Positions 8,180 through 16,487 are shown, counted from the stretch's first letter. The stretch is DNA of 52,941 nucleotides from an uncultured Pelagibacteraceae bacterium (GCA_902528645.1 CABZTG010000006.1:1-52941); one strand, 5' to 3'. The notes: generated by a model from the letters alone, not told the origin. Program-made: numbers and translations.

Positions 8180-10549
8180 ATGAAAGTTTTGAGAGAATTA
8201 AAATCAAAAAAAATCTTAAAATCTGTATTAAAAGGTTCTCTTAAAACAAATGTATTTTTAATCCTTTTAGGGATTTTTTTTTCTACACTTGCTTTTGCAG
8301 CGGCTTTAACGGTTACTTGGTTAGATGGAAGAATACCCAAACATAATTCAAGTTGTCAGAATTCTGCTGGAGAGTACACAATGGAAAAAGACTCAACAGA
8401 AGATCCTCTTGATGTTGCTTTTAGCACAGATGGATTACAAGTATTTACCGCAAACTGGGATATGGAAGATCATCCCAAGCCTACTCCCAACCAATATGGT
8501 AATCTTTCTATGAATAGACTTTTGGAGCCGTTTGACGTTTCTAGATCCAAAAGAAATATTCTTGGAGATGTCGATTGTAACTTTATTGATTCTTTTAGAG
8601 TAGGTGTCTTGGCTGGTGATACATTGAATACTAGATTACGTGCCATGGTAGTTGCTGATGAGGGTAGAAAATTTTTTTTCGCCAGTTCAGCTGGAAAAAT
8701 TTATAGATTTGATTTATCTACACCGAATGAATTTAAAACAGCTACATTTGTTGATAGTGTTATTCCTAACGCTGAATTACATAATTTTGCATTTAGTGAT
8801 GATGGTAAAAAACTTTTTACTATACGTTATACTAGCAATACTCCGTTAGTAACAACTTATCAATTACCTGGTCCTTACGACATTAGCTCTATTACACAGA
8901 TACATCAAGTCGATTTAACTGATATTGGTGTTACATTACCAGCTGGTACTAATTATGGAAGAGATATTGAATTTAGTAAGTCTGGTCATGCAATGTTTGT
9001 TTTGATTCAAAACACTGCGGGTAACACCACTGACACATCTGATATCTATCAATTTACTTTAGAAAAGAAATTTGACGTATCAACAGCTACACTTGTTGGG
9101 AACTATGATGTTAATAATTTTGGAAATAAAGCAAGTGGGTTAGGATATCCAGTAGGATTTGTTTTTTCGAATGATGGAATGAAGGTGTTTATTGTAGATA
9201 TAGCACCTCCTATGAACAGTGTAGACCAAATAAATTCATATCAATTAGAGTGTCCTTATGGATTAGTAGCTTGTGTATCAGACCCAACTGCAAGTATTGG
9301 ATCACAGGTTGAATTAGCTAAACAAAATATTGCTTTGAATATCTCTTCAATTTTTTACAGATTTGAATGGATCAAAAGAAATAGAGATGAAGAAAACTTC
9401 ACCAGCCACAACATAAACATAAATTATCCAAATCCTTTATTGAAGAGTTTAGCAATGAGTTTGGAACCAGTTGCTAAAAAAAAGATAGCTACTCTTGTAA
9501 GTACCCCAAAAAAAGATCAGAAAAAGTCTAAATGGTCTTTATGGAGTTTGGCAGATTTATCGTTAAGTCACTTTGATAAACTAGGGTTTGAAAATGAAAA
9601 AAATATCAGAAATGAAGGAATAACACTTGGTGCTGATAGAAAATTCAGTGATAATAAATTTTTTGGTTGGGCAATAAGATATGGCAATGGCAGATCCAAC
9701 ATTGCCCGTTCTCAACAAAATATTCACATGGACTCTTTAACTTTAAATTTATATGGCATCATGCCAAAGGATAAAGAAAATTATTTAAATGCAGTTTTAG
9801 GCCTAAGTGCACTCAAAATAGATAGTCATTATTTAGGAAAAAAATCAGGAAAAAGATACGGTAAACAATTGTTTACTGCTATAGATTTTAGAACCAAAAA
9901 TACCTATGGTAAATTAAATCTAACACCTACAACTAAATTTACTTTTGGAATTACAAGATTAGGTGAATATACAGATTTTTTAAGTGATGCAATCAATTCA
10001 CCTACGCAAAACATAAGATACGATGAAGATACGTTTACAACTGGACAAATTTCTAGTGGATTTTTATTTGAGGCAGATCAGATAACAATAAATGATAAAA
10101 CCTTTCAACCGATGGGAGGAATGGAATTTTATTATGATATGTCTCGTGATATTGACTACAATTATTCCATAGTAGGTTCCAATCAAGTTAATACGGATAC
10201 AATTGATGGAGCATATCATAGACCAAATTTAAGAACCAGTTTAGGTTTTGAACTGATTTATCCCGACGGTCTTACTCTATCGCCTTTGTATGAAAAAACA
10301 TTTGCACTTAAAGGATCATTAAATGAGAGTAAAGGTATTACAGAGAGATTTATAATTAAAATTAGTCGTTCAAAAGAAATGGATGGAAATAATTTTGCCC
10401 TAGATTTTGATCCCCTTAATCAAAATTATGCAAATGTCAGCTTCAATAAAAATCTTGGTAATCTTAATTTAAAATTAAATTCTAACTATAGTTTATTTGA
10501 TAAAATTCCAGACTATGGGGCAAGTCTAGAGATTTCTGGAACTTTCTAG
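8180..10549 (+). CDS. autotransporter with propeller-like passenger (paralogue 1)
   Basis: The 789-residue protein has an N-terminus with about 23 charged residues before the hydrophobic core (signal ending near ALAFAA, residue 41), as in autotransporters with extended signal peptides. Residues about 60-357 hold five repeats of about 50-65 residues with the core pattern F-(S/N)-D-D-G-x-x-(L/M/V)-F followed by Y-x-L...(Y/F)D(I/V)S, suggesting a beta-propeller. A CPYGLVAC segment starts at residue 358, followed by a helical linker (IGSQVELAKQNIALN...RFEWIKRN). The last 340 or so residues form a barrel ending LEISGTF, with the terminal Phe typical of outer-membrane barrels. The gene is followed by two paralogues. 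The passenger is predicted at the cell surface; its ligand is unknown. Confidence 0.8.
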   Translation: MKVLRELKSKKILKSVLKGSLKTNVFLILLGIFFSTLAFAAALTVTWLDGRIPKHNSSCQNSAGEYTMEKDSTEDPLDVAFSTDGLQVFTANWDMEDHPKPTPNQYGNLSMNRLLEPFDVSRSKRNILGDVDCNFIDSFRVGVLAGDTLNTRLRAMVVADEGRKFFFASSAGKIYRFDLSTPNEFKTATFVDSVIPNAELHNFAFSDDGKKLFTIRYTSNTPLVTTYQLPGPYDISSITQIHQVDLTDIGVTLPAGTNYGRDIEFSKSGHAMFVLIQNTAGNTTDTSDIYQFTLEKKFDVSTATLVGNYDVNNFGNKASGLGYPVGFVFSNDGMKVFIVDIAPPMNSVDQINSYQLECPYGLVACVSDPTASIGSQVELAKQNIALNISSIFYRFEWIKRNRDEENFTSHNININYPNPLLKSLAMSLEPVAKKKIATLVSTPKKDQKKSKWSLWSLADLSLSHFDKLGFENEKNIRNEGITLGADRKFSDNKFFGWAIRYGNGRSNIARSQQNIHMDSLTLNLYGIMPKDKENYLNAVLGLSALKIDSHYLGKKSGKRYGKQLFTAIDFRTKNTYGKLNLTPTTKFTFGITRLGEYTDFLSDAINSPTQNIRYDEDTFTTGQISSGFLFEADQITINDKTFQPMGGMEFYYDMSRDIDYNYSIVGSNQVNTDTIDGAYHRPNLRTSLGFELIYPDGLTLSPLYEKTFALKGSLNESKGITERFIIKISRSKEMDGNNFALDFDPLNQNYANVSFNKNLGNLNLKLNSNYSLFDKIPDYGASLEISGTF

Positions 10550-10642
10550 TTTAAAAGCGAATAACCAAAATATTACTTAAAAAAAAATAATCATTTTTAT
10601 GGTATAGAAATTAATATTTTTTTAAAGAAAGACTTTTAACTT

Positions 10643-10673
10643 TTGACTTTATTGATATTTTTTAAATTATAAT
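10643..10673 (+). promoter_or_regulatory. candidate promoter for autotransporter 2, predicted leaderless
   Basis: TATAAT at 10668-10673 matches the -10 consensus perfectly and ends 7 bases before the ATG at 10681. TTGACT at 10643-10648 lies 19 bases upstream of it, a long but usable spacing. The rest of the 131-base gap upstream is A/T tracts with nothing recognisable. Confidence 0.5.
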
Positions 10674-10680
10674 ATGAGTT

Positions 10681-12888
10681 ATGCAAAAAATAATAAATGG
10701 TCTAATATTATTTTTACTTGTATTTCAATTTACACATTTGAAAGCAGAAGTTAAACCAACTTTTGTACGCTCAGCAGACACTACTAATGTAAATCAAGCG
10801 ATTGGAGTAACTTTAACTCCAGATGGAACCAGAATACACTTTTCTCAGTATGGAACTTCGCCTGTTATAACCCAGTATGATTTAAGTATTCCATTTAATG
10901 TGTCATCAATAGATACTGCTTCAATAGTTACTTTAAATGTAAATAGTGGCGATAGTGGTGATTTTTTAGTAAGTAATCGATTGGAAGGTCACACATTTAA
11001 TAGCGATGGTACAAAACTATATGCAATAGATATGGCTGGGAATATGAATGTCCATAGTTTATCGACTCCTTATGATATATCTAATTTTTCAAAAGATGCA
11101 GATGATGGGGTAGATTGGGCAACCTTTGCAGCTGGTGAAGGTGGCTCGGATAGTGCTCGTAGGTCTCATGGTATACGTTTTAATAACGATGGAACAAAAA
11201 TGTTCTTGATGGATGTCAACGGTACAGTTGGTATTGCTGAATTTAATCTAAGCACTCCCTTTTTGCCAGGTTCAGCAAGTTTTGGAAATTTTTTTGCAAT
11301 AACCGAAAATTCTGCAACAATACAAGATTTTGATTTTGATGATGATGGTACAAGAATGTATGTTATTGAGTCAAACGAAGCATCAACAAATAATAAGATT
11401 TATGTTTATAAGTTAAGTACTGGTTTTGATACTTCAACAGCAACTTTCGTTGGAAGTGTAGCGAATGTTTTTAGTGCTGCAGGAGCTGATGGATCAGCAG
11501 GAGGTATGCGTTTTGCGAAAAATGGTATGAAATTTTATCAGGTTACTTGGGCTAGTACCTTAAAGAATAAAGTTTTTGAGTATGATCTAAGTTGCCCTTT
11601 TGGAATTGTAATTTGTGAAGCAGATGTTGCTACAGCAATAGGAGCTCAAGCAGAAATTGCTAAAAATATAATTTATCAAAATTCAAATACAATTTTCAAA
11701 AGATTCGATTGGTTACGTAGAAATGAGGAAAAAAGAAATTTAAACAGTCATAATATTAAACTAGATATCAATAATCCAATTTTAGCTTCATTTAAGCATA
11801 AGTTAGAGAACTCTTTAAAACATAATTTAGAAAACTCACTTAATAATAATCAATTTATTCATGCATCCTTAAAAGATAAAAATCCTTTTAAGAATATGAG
11901 GAATTGGTCTCACTGGTCTCACGTTGATATTTCATTTGGCAGAGTAGGAGAAAAAGGTTTCATTAAACCAAAAGACATTAGAACAAGAGGTATTATGTTT
12001 GGAGCTGATAAATTAATTGATAATAAAATTTTTGGCTTAGCTTTTCGATATGGCAATGATGATGTCAAAATTGATACTGGTTTAGGAAGTAAATTAGACG
12101 CCCAAGCATATACTTTAAATATGTATGGAAGTTTACCTCTAGATGGAAAATCAAATCTTAATACTCTAATTGGTGCAAGCTTTTTAAGCATTGATCAATT
12201 AGTTAAAAATACAGTTACAGGAGAAAGATACGGCAGACAAATTTTTACGTCAATGATTTATGAAAATGAAAACGAATATACTAGACATAATTTAACTCCG
12301 TTTGGTAAATTTGAGATAGGTATTACCCAACTTTCAGAGTATACGGATTTTGGTACCTCTGCCACAAACAGCGTAGATGTTCACGAAAGACTGACTTTTA
12401 AAACTGGAAATGCTTCGGGGGGTTTTAAGTTTGATGACACTGTATATCTAGATAATAAAACTCTAAACAGAAATGGTTTTGTAGAATATATTTTTGATTT
12501 AACTCCAGATATTGATCATTTTTATAAAAATCACATTGACAATACAACAGTAAGAAAAACTTTAAAAAAACATTCTTTGCATAATATTAGGGGAAATATT
12601 GGTTTTGAGTATGTAGAAATGAATGGTTATACTTTTGCAATCAACTATGAAAGATTTCAAAGTCTAAGTGATAGTGCTTACTCAGACAGTTTATTATTTA
12701 AATTAGGAAAAAAACAAGTTAATCAAGCTAATTTTGATGTGATTTATGATCCTACAAATAATAATAATACTGAAATTAGTTATTTAAAAAACTTTGGTAA
12801 TTTTAATCTTAAATTAAATTCTAATTATAGTTTATTTAGTAAAATTCCCGATTATGGTGCAAATTTAGAGATTTCTGGTACTTTTTAA
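10681..12888 (+). CDS. autotransporter with propeller-like passenger (paralogue 2)
   Basis: The 735-residue protein has a standard signal peptide (MQKIINGLILFLLVFQFTHLKA). Residues about 25-305 hold five propeller-like repeats (TPDGTRIHF, NSDGTKLYAID, NNDGTKMFLMD, DDDGTRMYVIE, AKNGMKFYQV, each followed by a (Y/F)-x-L-S-x-x-(F/Y)-D type segment). CPFGIVIC and the linker IGAQAEIAKNIIYQN...RFDWLRRN follow. The barrel (about 420-735) ends LEISGTF. Its last 27 or so residues are almost identical to those of the upstream paralogue, also at the DNA level, which points to recent duplication or gene conversion. Two near-copies of a short segment (KHKLENSL, KHNLENSL) lie in the linker just before the barrel. 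Confidence 0.8.
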   Translation: MQKIINGLILFLLVFQFTHLKAEVKPTFVRSADTTNVNQAIGVTLTPDGTRIHFSQYGTSPVITQYDLSIPFNVSSIDTASIVTLNVNSGDSGDFLVSNRLEGHTFNSDGTKLYAIDMAGNMNVHSLSTPYDISNFSKDADDGVDWATFAAGEGGSDSARRSHGIRFNNDGTKMFLMDVNGTVGIAEFNLSTPFLPGSASFGNFFAITENSATIQDFDFDDDGTRMYVIESNEASTNNKIYVYKLSTGFDTSTATFVGSVANVFSAAGADGSAGGMRFAKNGMKFYQVTWASTLKNKVFEYDLSCPFGIVICEADVATAIGAQAEIAKNIIYQNSNTIFKRFDWLRRNEEKRNLNSHNIKLDINNPILASFKHKLENSLKHNLENSLNNNQFIHASLKDKNPFKNMRNWSHWSHVDISFGRVGEKGFIKPKDIRTRGIMFGADKLIDNKIFGLAFRYGNDDVKIDTGLGSKLDAQAYTLNMYGSLPLDGKSNLNTLIGASFLSIDQLVKNTVTGERYGRQIFTSMIYENENEYTRHNLTPFGKFEIGITQLSEYTDFGTSATNSVDVHERLTFKTGNASGGFKFDDTVYLDNKTLNRNGFVEYIFDLTPDIDHFYKNHIDNTTVRKTLKKHSLHNIRGNIGFEYVEMNGYTFAINYERFQSLSDSAYSDSLLFKLGKKQVNQANFDVIYDPTNNNNTEISYLKNFGNFNLKLNSNYSLFSKIPDYGANLEISGTF

Positions 12889-12914
12889 CATTTTCAAATT
12901 CCAAATATATTTTT

Positions 12915-12920
12915 TATAAA
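12915..12920 (+). promoter_or_regulatory. candidate -10 box upstream of autotransporter 3
   Basis: TATAAA at 12915-12920 ends 6 bases before the ATG at 12927, the same placement as at the two upstream paralogues. There is no convincing -35 box and no Shine-Dalgarno sequence. Read-through from the gene ending 32 bases upstream of this start codon's GTG alternative is equally possible. Confidence 0.3.
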
Positions 12921-12926
12921 GTGATT

Positions 12927-15104
12927 ATGAAAAAAAATAAAATCTACATATTTTTATTTAATTTTTTGACTCTAATAACTTATTTTTTTTCTCAAAACGC
13001 GTATGCGAATTTTATATCATCCGGCGATAATCTTACTACCTCCAATTATGTAATACGAAAATTTGATGTTAATGCTCAATTAACTGATCCTAGAGAAATT
13101 ACATTTAATAATGATGGAACAAAAATGTTTACAGTTGATACTAATGCAGACGACGTATTTGAATATACTCTATCAACACCATACGACATTTCGACAGCTG
13201 TTTTTGTCCATAACTTTTCACTGAATGAAGATAGTAGTAGTAGACCATTTGGTGTTAGGTTTAACAATGATGGATCAAAAATGTTTATTGCTGGAAGATC
13301 AGAACAAAGAGTATTTGAATATTCACTCTCTAGAAAATTTGATATATCATCAGCAACGTATACTGGAAATTTTATTGATGTTGCGGCGCAAGTTGACAAG
13401 GGTAAATTATTTGGTCTAGTTTTTAGTCCTGATGGTACAATGATGTTTGTTACTGAGAATGGATTTGGTTTGCATCAATATTCATTAAACAAAAGTTTTG
13501 ATCTTTCGGGTGGAGCTAATTTTATAAGATCTGCTGAAGTGTCAACTGTTTCGGGTGGAAAACAATATACTGGTATAACGTTCAATCAAAGTGGTACAAG
13601 AATGTTTGTGGTAGACTCAGCATTTAATGAGATTAATCAATATACTTTATCTGAGGGTTTTAATATTTCGACAGCATCTTTTGATGGTGGTGCAACAGCA
13701 AAACAATTTTCACACCCAGATCCCACAGATGATGGTGACCCCCAAGGTATAGACTTTAGTCCCTCTGGGTTAAAAATGTATGTTTCACATCTTGCTGTTT
13801 CTGGTACTGGCACGAATGCAATGATTATAGAATATCACTTACCTTGTCCGTTCAATCTTTTTGCTGGAAAATGTACAGAGATTACAGAAGGAGATAGAAG
13901 AGGAGTAGCTGAAGCTCAAATTAATATTGCAAATAGAACAATTGAACACTCAACAGATACAGCGCTTAATCGTTTAAAATGGATTAGACGAAATAAAGAT
14001 CTTCAAGATTTAAGCTTTAGAAATATTAAGCTTAATTTTTCTAATCAAATGTTAGCTTCTCTAGCTGAGGCTATTCAAGTTTCAACATCTCCTAAAGAAA
14101 AAAGTAAAAATAAAGACATCTTTTATTGGGCTGAGGGAAGTTTAGCTTTTGGTAGAGTTCGAGAAACCGATACATCATCAAAGAAAAAAATCTATACTGA
14201 TGGTATTACTATTGGAGCTGATAAGTTTACAGATGATCGAGAAATAAAAGGGCTAGCGTTTAGATTTAGTCAAAATGACGTGAAAGTTGGTATTGATGGA
14301 AGTAGGCTAGATACAGATACTTACAATTTAACCTATTATTCGACTACTCCAGTAAAAGATGACAATAGATTTTTAGATACGGTTGTTGGTATTGGTGCAC
14401 TTTATTCAGATATCTCAAGTGTTTTAGATGGAAATAAATTAACTGGAAATAGAAATGGTAAACAAATTTATGGAACTTTAAAATTGAAAGAGGAGATTAA
14501 AAAAGATGAACTTACCTTAATCCCTGCTGCTCAAATTGATTTAGGTTACACATTGTTAAGCAGCTATTCTGAAAGTGGAAAAACTGCAATGAGATTTGAT
14601 AAACAAAGTATTCAGTCAAGAAATTTAAGATTATCTCTAGCTTCTGTTGAGGAACTTAACAATAAAAAATATAAAATGAAAAGACATGGTAAGATTGAAT
14701 ATCAAGCTAATTTACATCGGTCATCTAACATAAAATATTCTTACATTAGTGATAGTTCGACTAAATATGATACCGAATTAAATTCTGGAGCATTACACAA
14801 TATTAATGGTGAAGTAGGTGTTGATATTATTTATGATGAAAACTTTAGTTTATTTTTTATTTATGAACAAAATTATAAACATAGAGTTGGTGCTACAAAT
14901 AAAATTCATCTAGCAATAGGTTATCTACCGCAAAAAAATACTAATTTTGCTTTTAAAATCGAGGGAGATGATATTTTAAAATCAAAATATATTTATAGTA
15001 AAAATGTCAATGGTTTGGATATTGATTTTTATTTATTAAATAATAATGCAATAAGACCTGAAACATTTGATGAAATCGCTTTGAATTTAAGAAAAGTTTT
15101 TTAA
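12927..15104 (+). CDS. autotransporter with propeller-like passenger (paralogue 3)
   Basis: I choose the ATG at 12927 (725 residues) over the GTG two codons upstream, because it begins a normal signal peptide (MKKNKIYIFLFNFLTLITYFFSQNAYA). The passenger has the clearest repeats of the three: five units of about 50 residues with FNNDGTKMFTVD, FNNDGSKMFIAG, FSPDGTMMFVTE, FNQSGTRMFVVD and FSPSGLKMYVSH, most followed by a YxLS...(Y/F)(D/N)(I/L)S segment. The junction CPFNLFAGKC and a helical linker ending RLKWIRRN precede the barrel, which ends LNLRKVF. The barrel is the most diverged of the three. The gene's stop is 4 bases from that of the convergent glutaredoxin gene, so this is the end of the autotransporter block. 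Confidence 0.8.
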   Translation: MKKNKIYIFLFNFLTLITYFFSQNAYANFISSGDNLTTSNYVIRKFDVNAQLTDPREITFNNDGTKMFTVDTNADDVFEYTLSTPYDISTAVFVHNFSLNEDSSSRPFGVRFNNDGSKMFIAGRSEQRVFEYSLSRKFDISSATYTGNFIDVAAQVDKGKLFGLVFSPDGTMMFVTENGFGLHQYSLNKSFDLSGGANFIRSAEVSTVSGGKQYTGITFNQSGTRMFVVDSAFNEINQYTLSEGFNISTASFDGGATAKQFSHPDPTDDGDPQGIDFSPSGLKMYVSHLAVSGTGTNAMIIEYHLPCPFNLFAGKCTEITEGDRRGVAEAQINIANRTIEHSTDTALNRLKWIRRNKDLQDLSFRNIKLNFSNQMLASLAEAIQVSTSPKEKSKNKDIFYWAEGSLAFGRVRETDTSSKKKIYTDGITIGADKFTDDREIKGLAFRFSQNDVKVGIDGSRLDTDTYNLTYYSTTPVKDDNRFLDTVVGIGALYSDISSVLDGNKLTGNRNGKQIYGTLKLKEEIKKDELTLIPAAQIDLGYTLLSSYSESGKTAMRFDKQSIQSRNLRLSLASVEELNNKKYKMKRHGKIEYQANLHRSSNIKYSYISDSSTKYDTELNSGALHNINGEVGVDIIYDENFSLFFIYEQNYKHRVGATNKIHLAIGYLPQKNTNFAFKIEGDDILKSKYIYSKNVNGLDIDFYLLNNNAIRPETFDEIALNLRKVF

Positions 15105-15108
15105 AATT

Positions 15109-15363
15109 TTATTTTAAAAGTTCTAGAAGTTTATTTTCTTTCTCTAACGCTCTCACTTCATCATAACCACCAATGTGTTGGTCATCAAAAAATATTTGAG
15201 GAATAGTTCTTCTACCATTTGCTTTTTGAATCATTTCATCTTTTGCCCCGTCAACCTTTGCAACATTAATTTCTTCATAAGTTACATTGTTTCTTGTAAG
15301 TAATCTTTTGGCGGCTTCACAATAATTACACATGGGACCAGTATAAATTGTAATTTTTTTCAT
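15109..15363 (-). CDS. grxC: glutaredoxin
   Basis: This 84-residue protein has the full glutaredoxin fold. The active site is Cys12-Asn-Tyr-Cys15 near the N-terminus (common versions are CPYC or CGYC), the cis-proline motif TIPQIF is present, and GGYDEV is the glutathione-binding GG(Y/S)D motif. It reduces disulfides and glutathione mixed disulfides in the cytoplasm. It starts 3 bases after the stop of the TIGR03643-like gene on the same strand, so the two are probably co-transcribed. Confidence 0.93.
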   Translation of the reverse strand: MKKITIYTGPMCNYCEAAKRLLTRNNVTYEEINVAKVDGAKDEMIQKANGRRTIPQIFFDDQHIGGYDEVRALEKENKLLELLK

Positions 15364-15366
15364 AAG

Positions 15367-15663
15367 TTATAGATAATCACCTTTTTTTATTTTACTAGTA
15401 ATTTGTTTTCTTGAATATTCAAATTTTTTTCTGTGTTTGATACTTTTTTGATGAACTCTTTTTCTCCATAATCTAAATGAGGATGGTTTAAGAGATTTTC
15501 TCATTATCTTAATGACATCCGATTCTCTGTAACCAGTTTTTTTTTCGATATCTTCAAAAGTGATCCTATCGGCCCAGGCTGCCCAGATGACCCAATCTGG
15601 ATCTTCATGATTTGGCTCTGGATTTTTGACGCGGGTAATTGGCCTGTGACCTTTTTTTTTCAT
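15367..15663 (-). CDS. TIGR03643-like conserved protein of unknown function
   Basis: The 98-residue basic protein contains DPDWVIWAAWADRITFEDIE, then GYRESDVIKIMRKSLKPSSFRLWRKRV and HRKKFE. These match my memory of the TIGR03643 family, whose core runs from a W-x-D-R-x-x-F segment to LKPSSFRLWRKRV and has no known function. The predicted helix-turn-helix-like middle and the Arg/Lys-rich end could bind nucleic acid; this is inference. AAGGAT lies 4 bases before the start as a ribosome binding site. It is the first gene of a two-gene unit with glutaredoxin. Confidence 0.75.
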   Translation of the reverse strand: MKKKGHRPITRVKNPEPNHEDPDWVIWAAWADRITFEDIEKKTGYRESDVIKIMRKSLKPSSFRLWRKRVHQKSIKHRKKFEYSRKQITSKIKKGDYL

Positions 15664-15727
15664 AAATCCTTTATATTTGAAAAAAATCGATAATGCATTT
15701 TTTTTAGGATCTGTTATAGTGTGATTT

Positions 15728-15783
15728 GATAGTCCTACTTAGCCATCTTTAGCTCCCGGTTTTTTAGGACTATCTTTTTTTTT
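15728..15783 (+). ncRNA. terminator-like hairpin, possible small RNA
   Basis: GATAGTCCTA (15728-15737) pairs perfectly with TAGGACTATC (15765-15774) around a 27-base loop, and nine T residues follow to the ATG of the LysE gene at 15784. A TATAGT box at 15715-15720 would place a transcript start about at 15727, the base of the stem. The region could thus be a self-contained RNA of about 55 bases ending at its own terminator, or an attenuator for the LysE gene. The loop contains AGCTCCCGG, a C-rich stretch able to contact Shine-Dalgarno sequences. No known RNA family is recognised. Confidence 0.45.
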
Positions 15784-16398
15784 ATGCTCCCCCTAGATTT
15801 TATCCTTTTTTTACAGATCATAATTTTTCTATTCATTACACCCGGAACTCCTCGGATAGTTATTATCTCTTATTCGATGAATTATGGAGTTAAAAATTGT
15901 ATTTGGACAGCTTTAGGGGATGTCACAGCGAATTTATTTCAAGCAACTTTAGTAATTTTTGTTATAGGAACATTTTTGTTGGATAATCCAAACTTTTTAA
16001 ACTTTTTTAAGTGGGTCGGAGTTATTTATTTAATGTATTTAGCTTATGATGTGTACAAATCTTCACCAAAAGATGTTAATTCAAAAATAATTAGCACCAA
16101 AAGTGTTTTTTCTTTTTATAAAGATGGTTTTTTAGTTGCAGGCACAAGTCCTAAGGCTTGGTTGTTCTTTCCTTTAATATTTCCCCAGTTTATTGACTTT
16201 AATACTAATTATATTGTTCAATTCTTAATCTTAATAACAACTTATGTTGTTTTAGATTTTATTTCTTTGATTGGTTATGCTTTGCTAGCACAAAAATTAA
16301 TTATATGGATCAAAGCAAATCCAAAAACAATTAATACAATCTCAGCGAGTGTTTTAGTAATCATTGCGTTAATTATTATTGTTACACAACAATATTAA
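15784..16398 (+). CDS. LysE/RhtB-family amino-acid exporter
   Basis: The 204-residue membrane protein has about six hydrophobic helices and the LysE/RhtB signature near the start, here TPGTPRIVIISYSMNYG, where the usual sequence is close to TPGPN. The second half keeps the conserved segment AGTSPKAWLFFPLIFPQFI (usually NPKA...F.PQF). The family exports amino acids and related small molecules; the substrate cannot be told here. The start codon follows directly on a terminator-like T-run, and no Shine-Dalgarno sequence is present. The altered signature residues may reflect a distinct substrate or subfamily. Confidence 0.8.
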   Translation: MLPLDFILFLQIIIFLFITPGTPRIVIISYSMNYGVKNCIWTALGDVTANLFQATLVIFVIGTFLLDNPNFLNFFKWVGVIYLMYLAYDVYKSSPKDVNSKIISTKSVFSFYKDGFLVAGTSPKAWLFFPLIFPQFIDFNTNYIVQFLILITTYVVLDFISLIGYALLAQKLIIWIKANPKTINTISASVLVIIALIIIVTQQY

Positions 16399-16410
16399 AC
16401 CTATCTAAAG

Positions 16411-16437
16411 TTGTTTTTGCCTCTTGCAATAAAACAA
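16411..16437 (+). other. hairpin in the livK leader
   Basis: TTGTTTT (16411-16417) pairs with AAAACAA (16431-16437) and the inner TGC pairs with GCA around a CTCTT loop, with a two-base AT bulge. The hairpin begins 13 bases after the LysE stop and precedes livK. It could be a leader structure, comparable in location to the livK RNA motif reported from Pelagibacter, or a weak terminator for the LysE gene. I could not align it to that motif from memory. Confidence 0.35.
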
Positions 16438-16452
16438 AATTATTTATTTAAT
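16424..16452 (+). promoter_or_regulatory. candidate livK promoter
   Basis: TTGCAA (16424-16429) and TTTAAT (16447-16452) are 17 bases apart, with the livK ATG 35 bases downstream of the -10 box. The -35 box overlaps the hairpin listed above, so the two readings compete. AGAAGG at 16475-16480 is a good ribosome binding site for livK. Confidence 0.35.
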
Positions 16453-16487
16453 TAAGAATTAATTAATTAATAACAGAAGGAAATAAA

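Noticed and set aside
7787-10601. AATCATTTTTATG found at 7787-7799 and 10589-10601 upstream of surface genes
   Set aside because: A possible shared regulator site, but the sequence is almost all A/T, a close variant also occurs near 2972, and spacing to the genes differs. Chance is the simplest reading.
8180-15104. Phage or prophage origin of the repeat proteins
   Set aside because: The repeats resemble marine phage proteins, but signal peptides and outer-membrane barrel ends are present and there are no integrase, capsid or terminase genes nearby.
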